7,447 nt of DNA. Origin: Cocleimonas sp. (GTDB lineage: Bacteria; Pseudomonadota; Gammaproteobacteria; Thiotrichales; Thiotrichaceae). The notes under the pieces were generated by a model, which did no database searches, had not been told where the DNA came from, and was given only the letters and a program-made list of their open reading frames with translations. A program made the translations under genes and the position numbers. Below, in pieces: positions 1 to 5,482 of the stretch. How positions within the stretch are numbered: the first letter of the stretch is position 1; each line of letters starts with the position of its first letter. The stretch covers positions 1-7,447 of the forward strand of contig JAGLDQ010000159.1 in the NCBI GenBank assembly GCA_023145535.1. The letters run 5' to 3'.

Positions 1-9
1 GAAATCAGG

Positions 10-492
10 TTAACTCAGATGATTTTTCTGTATCTGTGCTAATAACCCACGGGAAGCCGCTTCGATCATTTTAAAAACTTTTTCAAAGCCATTGCCTTTC
101 CCATAATAAGGATCAGGCACATTATCATTATCCCAGTCAGCAGCAAATTGCATAAAGCAATGCACCTTATGTTGCAAATCATCGGTGGCTAAGTGCGTTA
201 GGTCAGCGTAATTTGAGCGATCCATTGCAATAATATAATCGAAATGTTCAAAGTCTTCTATTTTCACTTTCTGTGCGCGTTGATGTGAAATATCAACGCC
301 ATTGTCTAACGCGGTTGCCTGTGAACGTGGATCGGGTGATTCACCTATATGGTATGCATGTGTACCCGCAGAATCAGTGAATATTTGTTGGCTTAAGCCT
401 TCAGATTCAACTAATTGCTCAAATACACCCTGTGCAGTGGGTGAGCGGCAGATATTGCCCATGCAAACGAAAAGTACCTTGATGTTTTGCAT
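10..492 (-). CDS. Low-molecular-weight protein-tyrosine phosphatase
   Basis: Cytoplasmic phosphatase of the LMW-PTP/arsenate reductase fold, which hydrolyses phosphotyrosine through a cysteinyl-phosphate intermediate. The signature loop CMGNICRS lies at residues 10-17, with nucleophile Cys10 and phosphate-binding Arg16 (CX5R). The general-acid loop DPYYG is at 127-131 with Asp127. Other family blocks are GTHAYHIGESPDPRS (43-57) and DYIIAMDRSN (85-94). At 160 aa it is full length. A TTG at 498 is in frame, but ATG at 492 is the better start: AGAGGA at 504-499 sits 6 nt before it, whereas the TTG would have no spacer. The gene follows rne directly: the rne TGA (497-495) ends 2 nt before this ATG, so co-transcription and coupled translation are likely. 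Bacterial relatives act on exopolysaccharide tyrosine kinases or unknown partners. No kinase is visible here, so the substrate is unknown. Family call is firm. Confidence 0.96.
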   Translation of the reverse strand: MQNIKVLFVCMGNICRSPTAQGVFEQLVESEGLSQQIFTDSAGTHAYHIGESPDPRSQATALDNGVDISHQRAQKVKIEDFEHFDYIIAMDRSNYADLTHLATDDLQHKVHCFMQFAADWDNDNVPDPYYGKGNGFEKVFKMIEAASRGLLAQIQKNHLS

Positions 493-494
493 CT

Positions 495-3400
495 TCAATC
501 CTCTGTGTCAGATTTGCTTTCCTTGCTCGGCTTATCGGCTATTTCTGCAGTCGTCTTAGTCTCTTTCGCTGGTTTAGATGCTTTCGTTGCCTCTTTTTTC
601 TCTGCGGTTTTAGGGTCTTTTACGGGTTTAGTCGCTTGAGGAGCCTCTTTCTTTGCTTCATCTTTAGCAGAATCCTTTTTTGCAACGGGTTTGGTTTTCT
701 TTGGAGGCTGAGCTGCTTTTTTAGTGACTGTTTTGGCTTTGGTCGTGCCTTTTTTTGTTACAGTTTTGCTTTCCTTAGAAGACGTTGTGGGTGCTTTTTT
801 AGGGCTAGGTGTTTTCCTTTTATCAGACTTAGCAACTTTTTCAGTCGCTTTCACGGTAGGCTTTTCTTTAGCCTTAGTATCCGTTTCAGCTATCTTTTTA
901 GATGTGCTTGTTTTTGATACTGTTTTAGTGGCTACTTTTTTCTTAGTAGTGACTGCTTTTTTGCTAGCAGGTTTTGCTTTCTTTACTGTTTTTGGCGGTT
1001 TGTCACGACTTGTTTTAGTTGAAGGTTTTTGGTCAGCCTCCGTCTTTTTACCTTTAGCTTCTGTCTTGTTAGGAGTTGACTCCTCTGCTCTATCTACTTT
1101 TTTCTCTGGGCTATTGACTGCGGAAGAGCGTTTTGTCGTTGTTGTTTTTCTCGTTGTTTTTGTCGCCTTTTTTACTGGAGGCTTCTTTTTACTTGCTGTT
1201 GTTTTAGTTTTTTCAGCAGGCTTACTTTCAGTCTCGGCTTTAACCACTTTGTCCTTTTTACTCTCATCGGACTTTACTGCTGTCACTTTAGTGTTTGTGG
1301 TTTTTCTCCGTGTTGTTGTCGTCGACTGACTGGCCGCTTTAGGCTTTTTAGCCTTGGTAACTGGTTTGCTAGTCGTATCCTTGGGTTTAGTTTCAGATGC
1401 TGTTGTTTTAGCCGCTTTATCTGAGTCGGATTTTTCTGCTTTTACAGCAGGGTGTGCTGCCTTGGCATCTATGCTGTTGTCAGTCGTCTGTTTTCTGCGT
1501 GTCGTGGTCGTTTTGGCCGCTTTTTCAACAGGTTCTTTTGCTACTTGTTTAGGTGCTTTAACTTCAGGCTTTGCTGTTGGTATTATAACCTCAGCATCCA
1601 CATTTTTCTTTTTAGCCGTCTGTTTTTTACGTGTTGTGCTCGTTTTAGCCGGTTTGTTGGTAACTTGTTTAGTCGTTGCTCTATCTGTCTTACTTTCAGC
1701 GGCTGTGATGTTAGGGCTTTTGCTCGCTGAGTCAGACTTTTCTGGCGTCGTGTTAGTTTTTGCGCTTTTATCGTTAGTGGTTTGCTTTTTATTGGTAGTC
1801 TGACTTGTAGAAGGCGTTTTGTTCTCTTTAACGCTAGGCTCTTTTGGCTCCTGTTGATTAGTCTCCGTTTGTTGTGAAGCACTTTTATGATCAGGCGATG
1901 ATTTGGCATCAACTTGATTTATTGACTTGCTAGCGTTTGACGTTGGTTTATTGGCTACTTTGCTTGCATCCTTTGTTTCTTTTTTATCTTTACCTTGCTT
2001 AGTATTCGTTTCTGTTTTGTCAGCGACGGTAAACGTTGCTTTTTTATGGGCTGGTTTTTTAGCCTTAGCAGCGGAAGGAATAATAATTTCTAAGGGTGCT
2101 TGGCTGTTGAAATCAGGTGTTTGTGTAATCTTTTTTTCATCGATGGGATTTCTATTTTTAGCACTAGGGATTTTAATTGCTGGTATGACGCCAGTATGAG
2201 GTTTTTGATTAACGTGTTTATTTTGCGTTGCTGATTGTGAGGTTTGCTTATTCGTTTTGGCATGATGAGCAGCTTGCTTGGTAGGCTGATTATTCTTTTG
2301 CCTATTTGTATTTTGTTTATTGTTCTTCGTTTGAGTCGGATTATCCTGATGTTGTTTTTTCTGTTGTTGAGGTTGTGATTTATTATTTTGCGGTCTGTTT
2401 TGAGGCGGCTGTTTGTTAGTCGACTTAGTATTGCCATTCTGTTGACGCGACTGTTGATTGTTTTGCTGGCGTGGATTATTTTTTTGTTGTTTATTATTTT
2501 GACGATTATCATTACGGCTTTGATTATTATTACCTCGATTATTCTGCCGACGGCGAGGATTGTTATTGCGTCTATTTTGTTGTTGTTTATTGGTTGTTGG
2601 TTTTTTTTGTTCCTCCTCCTTTTGGGGTTCCTCAGTCACTTTCTTGCTACCAAATAGACCGCCAAAAATCCGCTGAATTAATCCAGGGGGAGTCTTCGGT
2701 TTTTCTGGTTGAGGAATAGGAGAAGGGGTTGCCGGTGTAACATTGCTTACAGCGGCCTGTACTGGCATTTGATTGCCTTCAGCCTGCTTAACACTATTTA
2801 ATTGCTCAGGTGGTTTGACAATCTTCTTATAGCTGCGTGTTTCGCCATCCTCCACTTCATCTTCTTTAATGCGTTGAAGTTCGTAATGCGGTGTTTCTAG
2901 GTGATGATTGGGTAAGACGGTTAGCTTAATATCATGATGTGCTTGTATGTCAGCTAATGCTTTGCGTTTCTCATTTAGTAAGAAAGAAGCAACATGCACA
3001 GGCGTTTGCGCGATAACCTCATGGGTTCCATCTTTCATCGCCTCTTCTTCAATCAGGCGCATAATGGAAAGTGCTAAGGATTCAACACCACGAATAGTTC
3101 CCTGACCGCTACAGCGAGGACAAACGAGCTGGCTTGATTCACCAAGAGAAGGGCGTAAGCGTTGGCGTGACATTTCAAGCAGACCGAAGCGAGAAATTCG
3201 TCCTACTTGCACACGAGCGCGATCTACTTTTAACGCAGTGCGTAGGCGATGCTCAACTTCACGTTGATTACGGCTAGGCAACATATCAATAAAATCAATG
3301 ACTACCAGCCCCCCTAAGTCACGTAGACGCAGTTGTCTAGCGACTTCATCGGCGGCTTCAAGATTGGTATTGAGGGCCGTTTCTTCAATGCCTGCGCCTT

Positions 3401-4331
3401 TAGTAGCACGCGCGGAGTTAACATCAATAGAAATTAATGCTTCGGTATGATCGATTACAATTGCTCCGCCAGAGGGGAGTGTTACTTCACGATGAAAGGC
3501 AGATTCGATTTGATGTTCAACTTGGTAGCGACTGAAGAGGGGAACAGGATCCGTGTAATGTTTTAATTTATGTAGGTTGTGCGGCATAACGGCTTGAATA
3601 AAATCATGCGCTTGCTTATAAACGAGCTCATTATCAACTAATATTTCGCCAACATCCTTACGAAAGTAATCGCGTAAGGTGCGGATAATAACATTGCTTT
3701 CCTGATATAGAAGGACAGGAGGTTTGTGCTGTGTATTAGCCGTGGTAATGGCTTTCCAGAGTGTTAGCAAATACTCCAAATCCCACGTTAACTCCTCTAA
3801 CTCACGCCCAACACCCGCTGTGCGTACAATCGTTCCCATACCTTCAGGAATATCCAACTGTTGTAAAATTTTACGAATTTTATGACGATCTTCACCATTA
3901 ATGCGTCGAGAAACACCCCCAGCGCGTGGATTATTCGGCATTAAGACTAAATAACGACCTGCTAAACTAATTTGTGTTGTGAGTGCTGCGCCTTTATTAC
4001 CACGCTCTTCTTTATCAACTTGGACGAGTACTTCTAAGCCTTCTTTAATAACCTCTTTAATCGAAGGGCGACTAGAGACTTTTTTGCCTTTGGTATCCCA
4101 ATATTCGCGGGAAATTTCTTTAAAAGGTAAAAAGCCATGACGATTAGCGCCATAGTTGACAAATGCCGCTTCAAGGCTTGGCTCAACACGAGTAATCGTG
4201 CCTTTATAAATATTGGATTTTTTCTGTGCGCGGAAGGGGTGCTCTATATCAAGGTCATAAAGGTATTGTCCATCGACCATTGCAACACGAATTTCTTCTG
4301 GCTGGGTTGCGTTTATTGCTATTCTTTTCAT
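495..4331 (-). CDS. rne: Ribonuclease E with enlarged low-complexity C-terminal half
   Basis: Essential 5'-monophosphate-sensing endoribonuclease for mRNA decay and rRNA/tRNA processing, and degradosome scaffold. The catalytic half follows E. coli numbering: an S1 domain around residues 35-125, the 5'-sensor RTAGVG near 170-175, catalytic Asp303 (SIDVNSARAT) and Asp346 (VVIDFIDM), and the zinc link CPRC at 404-407. The total is 1278 aa, against 1061 in E. coli. From about residue 500 the chain is disordered. PPGLIQRIFGGLFGSKK (548-564) matches the amphipathic membrane-targeting helix of E. coli (PGLLSRFFGALKALF). Next comes an Asn/Gln/Arg-rich block at about 575-710, then a Lys/Thr/Ala/Ser/Pro-rich block to the end. 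I recognise no RhlB, enolase or PNPase site. The ATG at 4331 is preceded by AGGAAA with a longish 10-nt spacer. Rne autoregulation through its leader is known in E. coli and may occur here. The phosphatase gene follows immediately. Confidence 0.98.
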   Translation of the reverse strand: MKRIAINATQPEEIRVAMVDGQYLYDLDIEHPFRAQKKSNIYKGTITRVEPSLEAAFVNYGANRHGFLPFKEISREYWDTKGKKVSSRPSIKEVIKEGLEVLVQVDKEERGNKGAALTTQISLAGRYLVLMPNNPRAGGVSRRINGEDRHKIRKILQQLDIPEGMGTIVRTAGVGRELEELTWDLEYLLTLWKAITTANTQHKPPVLLYQESNVIIRTLRDYFRKDVGEILVDNELVYKQAHDFIQAVMPHNLHKLKHYTDPVPLFSRYQVEHQIESAFHREVTLPSGGAIVIDHTEALISIDVNSARATKGAGIEETALNTNLEAADEVARQLRLRDLGGLVVIDFIDMLPSRNQREVEHRLRTALKVDRARVQVGRISRFGLLEMSRQRLRPSLGESSQLVCPRCSGQGTIRGVESLALSIMRLIEEEAMKDGTHEVIAQTPVHVASFLLNEKRKALADIQAHHDIKLTVLPNHHLETPHYELQRIKEDEVEDGETRSYKKIVKPPEQLNSVKQAEGNQMPVQAAVSNVTPATPSPIPQPEKPKTPPGLIQRIFGGLFGSKKVTEEPQKEEEQKKPTTNKQQQNRRNNNPRRRQNNRGNNNQSRNDNRQNNKQQKNNPRQQNNQQSRQQNGNTKSTNKQPPQNRPQNNKSQPQQQKKQHQDNPTQTKNNKQNTNRQKNNQPTKQAAHHAKTNKQTSQSATQNKHVNQKPHTGVIPAIKIPSAKNRNPIDEKKITQTPDFNSQAPLEIIIPSAAKAKKPAHKKATFTVADKTETNTKQGKDKKETKDASKVANKPTSNASKSINQVDAKSSPDHKSASQQTETNQQEPKEPSVKENKTPSTSQTTNKKQTTNDKSAKTNTTPEKSDSASKSPNITAAESKTDRATTKQVTNKPAKTSTTRKKQTAKKKNVDAEVIIPTAKPEVKAPKQVAKEPVEKAAKTTTTRRKQTTDNSIDAKAAHPAVKAEKSDSDKAAKTTASETKPKDTTSKPVTKAKKPKAASQSTTTTRRKTTNTKVTAVKSDESKKDKVVKAETESKPAEKTKTTASKKKPPVKKATKTTRKTTTTKRSSAVNSPEKKVDRAEESTPNKTEAKGKKTEADQKPSTKTSRDKPPKTVKKAKPASKKAVTTKKKVATKTVSKTSTSKKIAETDTKAKEKPTVKATEKVAKSDKRKTPSPKKAPTTSSKESKTVTKKGTTKAKTVTKKAAQPPKKTKPVAKKDSAKDEAKKEAPQATKPVKDPKTAEKKEATKASKPAKETKTTAEIADKPSKESKSDTED
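1138..1648 (-). repeat. Recurring Thr-Thr-Arg-Lys motif in the RNase E tail
   Basis: The Lys/Thr/Ala-rich tail repeats a motif of the form T-T-T-R-(R/K)-K-x-T. The copies are STTRKKQTAKK (DNA near 1620-1648), TTTTRRKQTT (near 1487-1515), STTTTRRKTTNT (near 1302-1324) and TTRKTTTTKRSS (near 1138-1160). Copies are 50-65 residues apart and separated by Lys/Glu/Ala/Pro spacers. At DNA level they are degenerate, which suggests an old duplication under amino-acid-level constraint or compositional convergence. Confidence 0.6.
2202..2609 (-). other. Asn/Gln/Arg-rich low-complexity block of RNase E
   Basis: Codons about 575-710 are dominated by Asn and Gln interspersed with Arg and Lys (for example RRNNNPRRRQNNRGNNN, NNQQSRQQNGN). 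It occupies the place of the arginine-rich RNA-binding region just after the membrane helix in E. coli RNase E, so an RNA-binding or condensate-forming role is a reasonable inference. The composition has prion-like character. No folded domain is visible. Confidence 0.7.
2646..2690 (-). other. RNase E membrane-targeting amphipathic helix (segment A)
   Basis: Codons about 548-562 of rne encode PPGLIQRIFGGLFGS. It is a short run of bulky hydrophobics (L, I, I, F, L, F) with one Arg, flanked by Pro-rich and then Lys/Glu-rich sequence. E. coli RNase E has PGLLSRFFGALKALF at the equivalent place, where it tethers the degradosome to the inner membrane. The similarity is visible by eye. Membrane attachment here is inferred. 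Confidence 0.75.
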
Positions 4332-4341
4332 GTGATTAACG

Positions 4342-4359
4342 TTTCCTGTTAAGTAACAG
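4342..4359 (-). promoter_or_regulatory. rne ribosome binding site with small dyad overlapping it
   Basis: The likely rne Shine-Dalgarno sequence is AGGAAA, the complement of 4342-4347. It sits 10 nt from the ATG at 4331. Its upstream edge overlaps a perfect dyad CTGTTAAGTAACAG (4346-4359). In the rne transcript this could form a 5-bp stem with a 4-nt loop (CUGUU-ACUU-AACAG), partly covering the binding site. The dyad is seen directly. A role in translation control is inference. Confidence 0.4.
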
Positions 4360-4453
4360 CCCGCGTTAGTCAGTAATCAGTCAGTGAATAGAGTGGTGAT
4401 TCGCTACCTACTTTAATCGATCAATTGAAGCGTAAAGTTAGGCTTGTCGATGC

Positions 4454-4481
4454 AAAATATGTTTGAGGTAAGTTAAGACAA
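4454..4481 (-). promoter_or_regulatory. Candidate proximal rne promoter
   Basis: On the minus strand TTGTCT (4481-4476) and TATTTT (4459-4454) are separated by 16 bp, matching 4/6 and 4/6 of the sigma70 consensus. The start would lie near 4447, giving rne a leader of about 115 nt. It is a weak match in AT-rich DNA and is listed as an alternative to the stronger distal promoter at 5152-5180. Confidence 0.25.
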
Positions 4482-4564
4482 AAACAGTACGCTAATAACG
4501 GTAGAGAGTACTGAAAATAGAGACGTTATCGTATTCCTTTTAATGACCTAATTTAAGACTGGGG

Positions 4565-4581
4565 ACACTTGTAACAAGTGT
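4565..4581 (+). repeat. Hairpin ACACTTG-TAA-CAAGTGT ahead of the small ORF
   Basis: Perfect 7-bp arms (4565-4571 and 4575-4581) surround a TAA loop, and two G-T pairs can extend the base. On the plus strand it is followed by TTATT and then, 6 nt further, by the GGAAGG ribosome binding site of the small ORF at 4601. It could be a 5' leader hairpin of that ORF or a weak terminator. The T tract is too poor to call a terminator. Confidence 0.5.
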
Positions 4582-4600
4582 TTATTGGAAGGTTATTAAA

Positions 4601-4771
4601 ATGAAACGGGTTTACTGTCTTGATAATTACCACTTAAACTCGAACAGTATTCGCACGTTATATCTGCATGAACACCGTCAGTTTAAGTATCAAACAAACG
4701 AAGCAAAAACGCTAATCACTATCATTTTATGCGTAAAAGAACAGGCTAACTATTATTTGTTATTGTTCTAG
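4601..4771 (+). CDS. Candidate small protein, 56 aa, unknown function
   Basis: An ATG at 4601 is followed by 56 codons and TAG (4769-4771). The main support is a near-ideal ribosome binding site: GGAAGG at 4587-4592 with an 8-nt spacer. A stable little hairpin (4565-4581) precedes it. The protein starts MKRVYCLDNYHL, has a polar, mildly basic middle, a short hydrophobic run (LITIILCV, residues about 38-45) and ends NYYLLLF. I recognise no family and no signal peptide, and the hydrophobic run is short for a membrane helix. It lies antisense to the proposed long rne leader. Against it, an open frame this short is not rare in AT-rich DNA, and I find no convincing promoter: TTATCG-17-TAATTT ahead of it matches only weakly. 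Real or chance is undecided. Confidence 0.38.
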   Translation: MKRVYCLDNYHLNSNSIRTLYLHEHRQFKYQTNEAKTLITIILCVKEQANYYLLLF

Positions 4772-4881
4772 GAAACATGTGAGGATTAGGCTATCTATAT
4801 TGAGTGAAAAAAAATGGTTGTTAATACTCAAAATATCATTAAGTTCTATTATTTACTGAATACTGCCAAAGAGGCTATTGT

Positions 4882-4910
4882 GCTTGTTGTGTCATTTTCA
4901 CAAAACAAGC
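4882..4910. repeat. Strong hairpin, 10 of 11 bp paired
   Basis: Arms GCTTGTTGTGT (4882-4892) and ACAAAACAAGC (4900-4910) pair with one mismatch around a 7-nt loop. There is no U tract on either side, so it is not an intrinsic terminator. On the minus strand it would be part of the long rne leader. It could be an RNA structure or a protein-binding dyad. Confidence 0.6.
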
Positions 4911-4924
4911 CATTAGTATTCTAT

Positions 4925-4977
4925 GAGAATAGTGACAAAATAAGCCAAAATATTGGAGTAGTTTAGTCACTATTCTC
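4925..4977. repeat. Perfect 12-bp inverted repeat enclosing a small hairpin
   Basis: GAGAATAGTGAC (4925-4936) and GTCACTATTCTC (4966-4977) are exact reverse complements 29 nt apart. After one A-A mismatch, AAA/TTT (4938-4940/4962-4964) extends the stem inward. The loop holds a second dyad, CCAA-AATA-TTGG (4945-4956). No T tract follows on either strand. It lies 15 bp from the hairpin at 4882-4910, so the two could form one structured module, about 350 nt upstream of the small ORF's 3' flank on the rne leader side. Confidence 0.65.
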
Positions 4978-5057
4978 GCATTTCCGTCTGTTTGTCATTT
5001 CGACCAGTACGGGTTTTAAACATATTTGAGAGGTTGGATATATTCCAAATGCTCAGT

Positions 5058-5082
5058 GAATTGACTGTATATTACTCAATTC
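5058..5082. repeat. Inverted repeat GAATTGA/TCAATTC
   Basis: Seven-bp perfect arms (5058-5064 and 5076-5082) flank an 11-nt AT-rich spacer. On the plus strand the left arm overlaps TTGACT, a -35-like hexamer with GTTAAT 18 bp downstream (5085-5090). A weak rightward promoter with an operator-like dyad is therefore possible, but it is 390 bp from the cytochrome gene. Confidence 0.35.
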
Positions 5083-5151
5083 GTGTTAATTATTCTTGTG
5101 CTTTCATCAACCTAGCACTAAATGCCTAGCCCATATGAAAAGCGACGCGCT

Positions 5152-5180
5152 AATATATCAATAAGCTTGGTTGTTATCAA
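5152..5180 (-). promoter_or_regulatory. Near-consensus leftward promoter, probably for rne
   Basis: On the minus strand TTGATA (5180-5175, 5/6) and TATATT (5157-5152, 5/6) are exactly 17 bp apart, the best sigma70 match I see in the window. Transcription would begin near 5146 and run left towards rne, whose ATG is about 815 nt away, with no other minus-strand gene between. The first bases after the -10 are GC-rich (AGCGCGTCGC), the discriminator type often linked to growth-rate or ppGpp control. AT-rich sequence directly upstream of the -35 (5181-5211) resembles an UP element. Alternatively the transcript is a stand-alone RNA that ends before rne. Confidence 0.5.
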
Positions 5181-5211
5181 TAAATATTAGGGATAGACAG
5201 TAATATTTATT
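5179..5211. repeat. Perfect 11-bp AT-only inverted repeat next to the -35 box
   Basis: AATAAATATTA (5179-5189) and TAATATTTATT (5201-5211) are exact reverse complements 11 nt apart. The left arm touches the -35 hexamer of the leftward promoter (5175-5180), and the rest lies immediately upstream. It could be a paired operator, an UP element or a binding site for a nucleoid protein such as IHF or H-NS. The sequence alone does not decide. Confidence 0.6.
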
Positions 5212-5224
5212 TGTTTTAAGTTGC

Positions 5225-5238
5225 CTTTAGTACTAAAG
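5225..5238. repeat. Perfect 14-bp palindrome CTTTAGTACTAAAG
   Basis: An uninterrupted 14-bp palindrome with no spacer, which suits binding of a dimeric protein to DNA better than an RNA hairpin. It lies 14 bp upstream of the AT-only inverted repeat and about 45 bp from the leftward -35 box, a position typical for an activator or repressor site. I do not recognise the consensus. Confidence 0.45.
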
Positions 5239-5265
5239 ACGCTATTTTATTCTTGGTATTTTTAC

Positions 5266-5293
5266 CCGTTGCCTATCATTGGATAGCATACGG
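5266..5293. repeat. Imperfect hairpin CCGT-CTATC/GATAG-ACGG
   Basis: CTATC (5273-5277) and GATAG (5282-5286) pair around ATTG. After a 3x3 internal loop, CCGT (5266-5269) pairs with ACGG (5290-5293). Nine pairs in total and no T tract. It is one more member of the dyad cluster between the leftward promoter and the cytochrome gene. Confidence 0.35.
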
Positions 5294-5432
5294 CTATTAG
5301 CAGGAAAATGCTGGATATGGGTAATGTTCGTCGTGTGCTGATCGGTCATTAGGAGAGTAAAAACGCAATAGCTTGAGATAAATGAACGATATTTCCTGAA
5401 TCATTTGATAATCCACAGTTGTTAGTCACTTA

Positions 5433-5441
5433 TGCTAGTAT
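5433..5441 (+). promoter_or_regulatory. Candidate extended -10 promoter of the cytochrome gene
   Basis: TGCTAGTAT (5433-5441) fits an extended -10 element (TGn followed by a 4/6 match to TATAAT) and lies 41 bp before the ATG at 5483. No good -35 is found at the expected distance, which extended -10 promoters tolerate. The gene's ribosome binding site is weak: GGGA at 5473-5476, 6 nt from the ATG. Confidence 0.3.
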
Positions 5442-5482
5442 CTCTATTTTAGATAACTAGAGCCATTGCGCTGGGACTTAAA

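Larger units (their letters stand above)
4332..5482. other. Long intergenic region between divergent rne and cytochrome genes
   Basis: About 1.15 kb without a long reading frame on either strand. It holds a 56-codon small ORF on the plus strand (4601-4771), candidate promoters in both directions, and at least seven inverted repeats, listed separately where strong. A minor 6-bp dyad CAGTAC/GTACTG lies at 4485-4490/4508-4513. I see no tRNA-like cloverleaf, no transposase remnant and no tandem array. The stretch 4772-4880 holds nothing I can name. The length is unusual for a proteobacterium. Confidence 0.7.

Noticed and set aside
575..1400. Low-complexity tail of rne as a frameshifted or pseudogenised end
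   Set aside because: The frame stays open for over 700 codons with consistent amino-acid use, and ends neatly at the phosphatase start.
724..1803. Long plus-strand reading frames (724-1329, 1354-1803) encoding Val/Leu/Phe-rich, membrane-like proteins
   Set aside because: They are the exact antisense of the Lys/Thr/Ala-rich RNase E tail. The reverse complements of AAA, ACT and GCT-type codons give Phe, Ser and Ser, or Val and Leu in the shifted frames. No ribosome binding site and no family.
2388..2719. Plus-strand frames opposite the Asn/Gln block of rne, reading as Ile/Leu/Tyr-rich peptides
   Set aside because: Antisense shadows of AAT, AAC and CAA codons, and no initiation signals.
4882..4977. 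Rho-independent terminators in the intergenic region
   Set aside because: The hairpins are strong but no run of T follows on either strand.
5308..5352. Tiny ORF MLDMGNVRRVLIGH, possible leader peptide or gene remnant
   Set aside because: Only 14 codons, with AGGA too close to its ATG, no attenuator-like hairpin plus T tract after it, and no recognisable parent gene.
5298..5405. Minus-strand ORF of 35 codons starting MIQEISFIYLKLL
   Set aside because: Weak ribosome binding site and no family. This length is expected by chance in AT-rich DNA.
4332..5482. CRISPR array, tRNA or insertion-sequence remnant
   Set aside because: The dyads differ from one another in sequence, there are no regularly spaced direct repeats, no cloverleaf or CCA end, and no transposase fragment in any frame.
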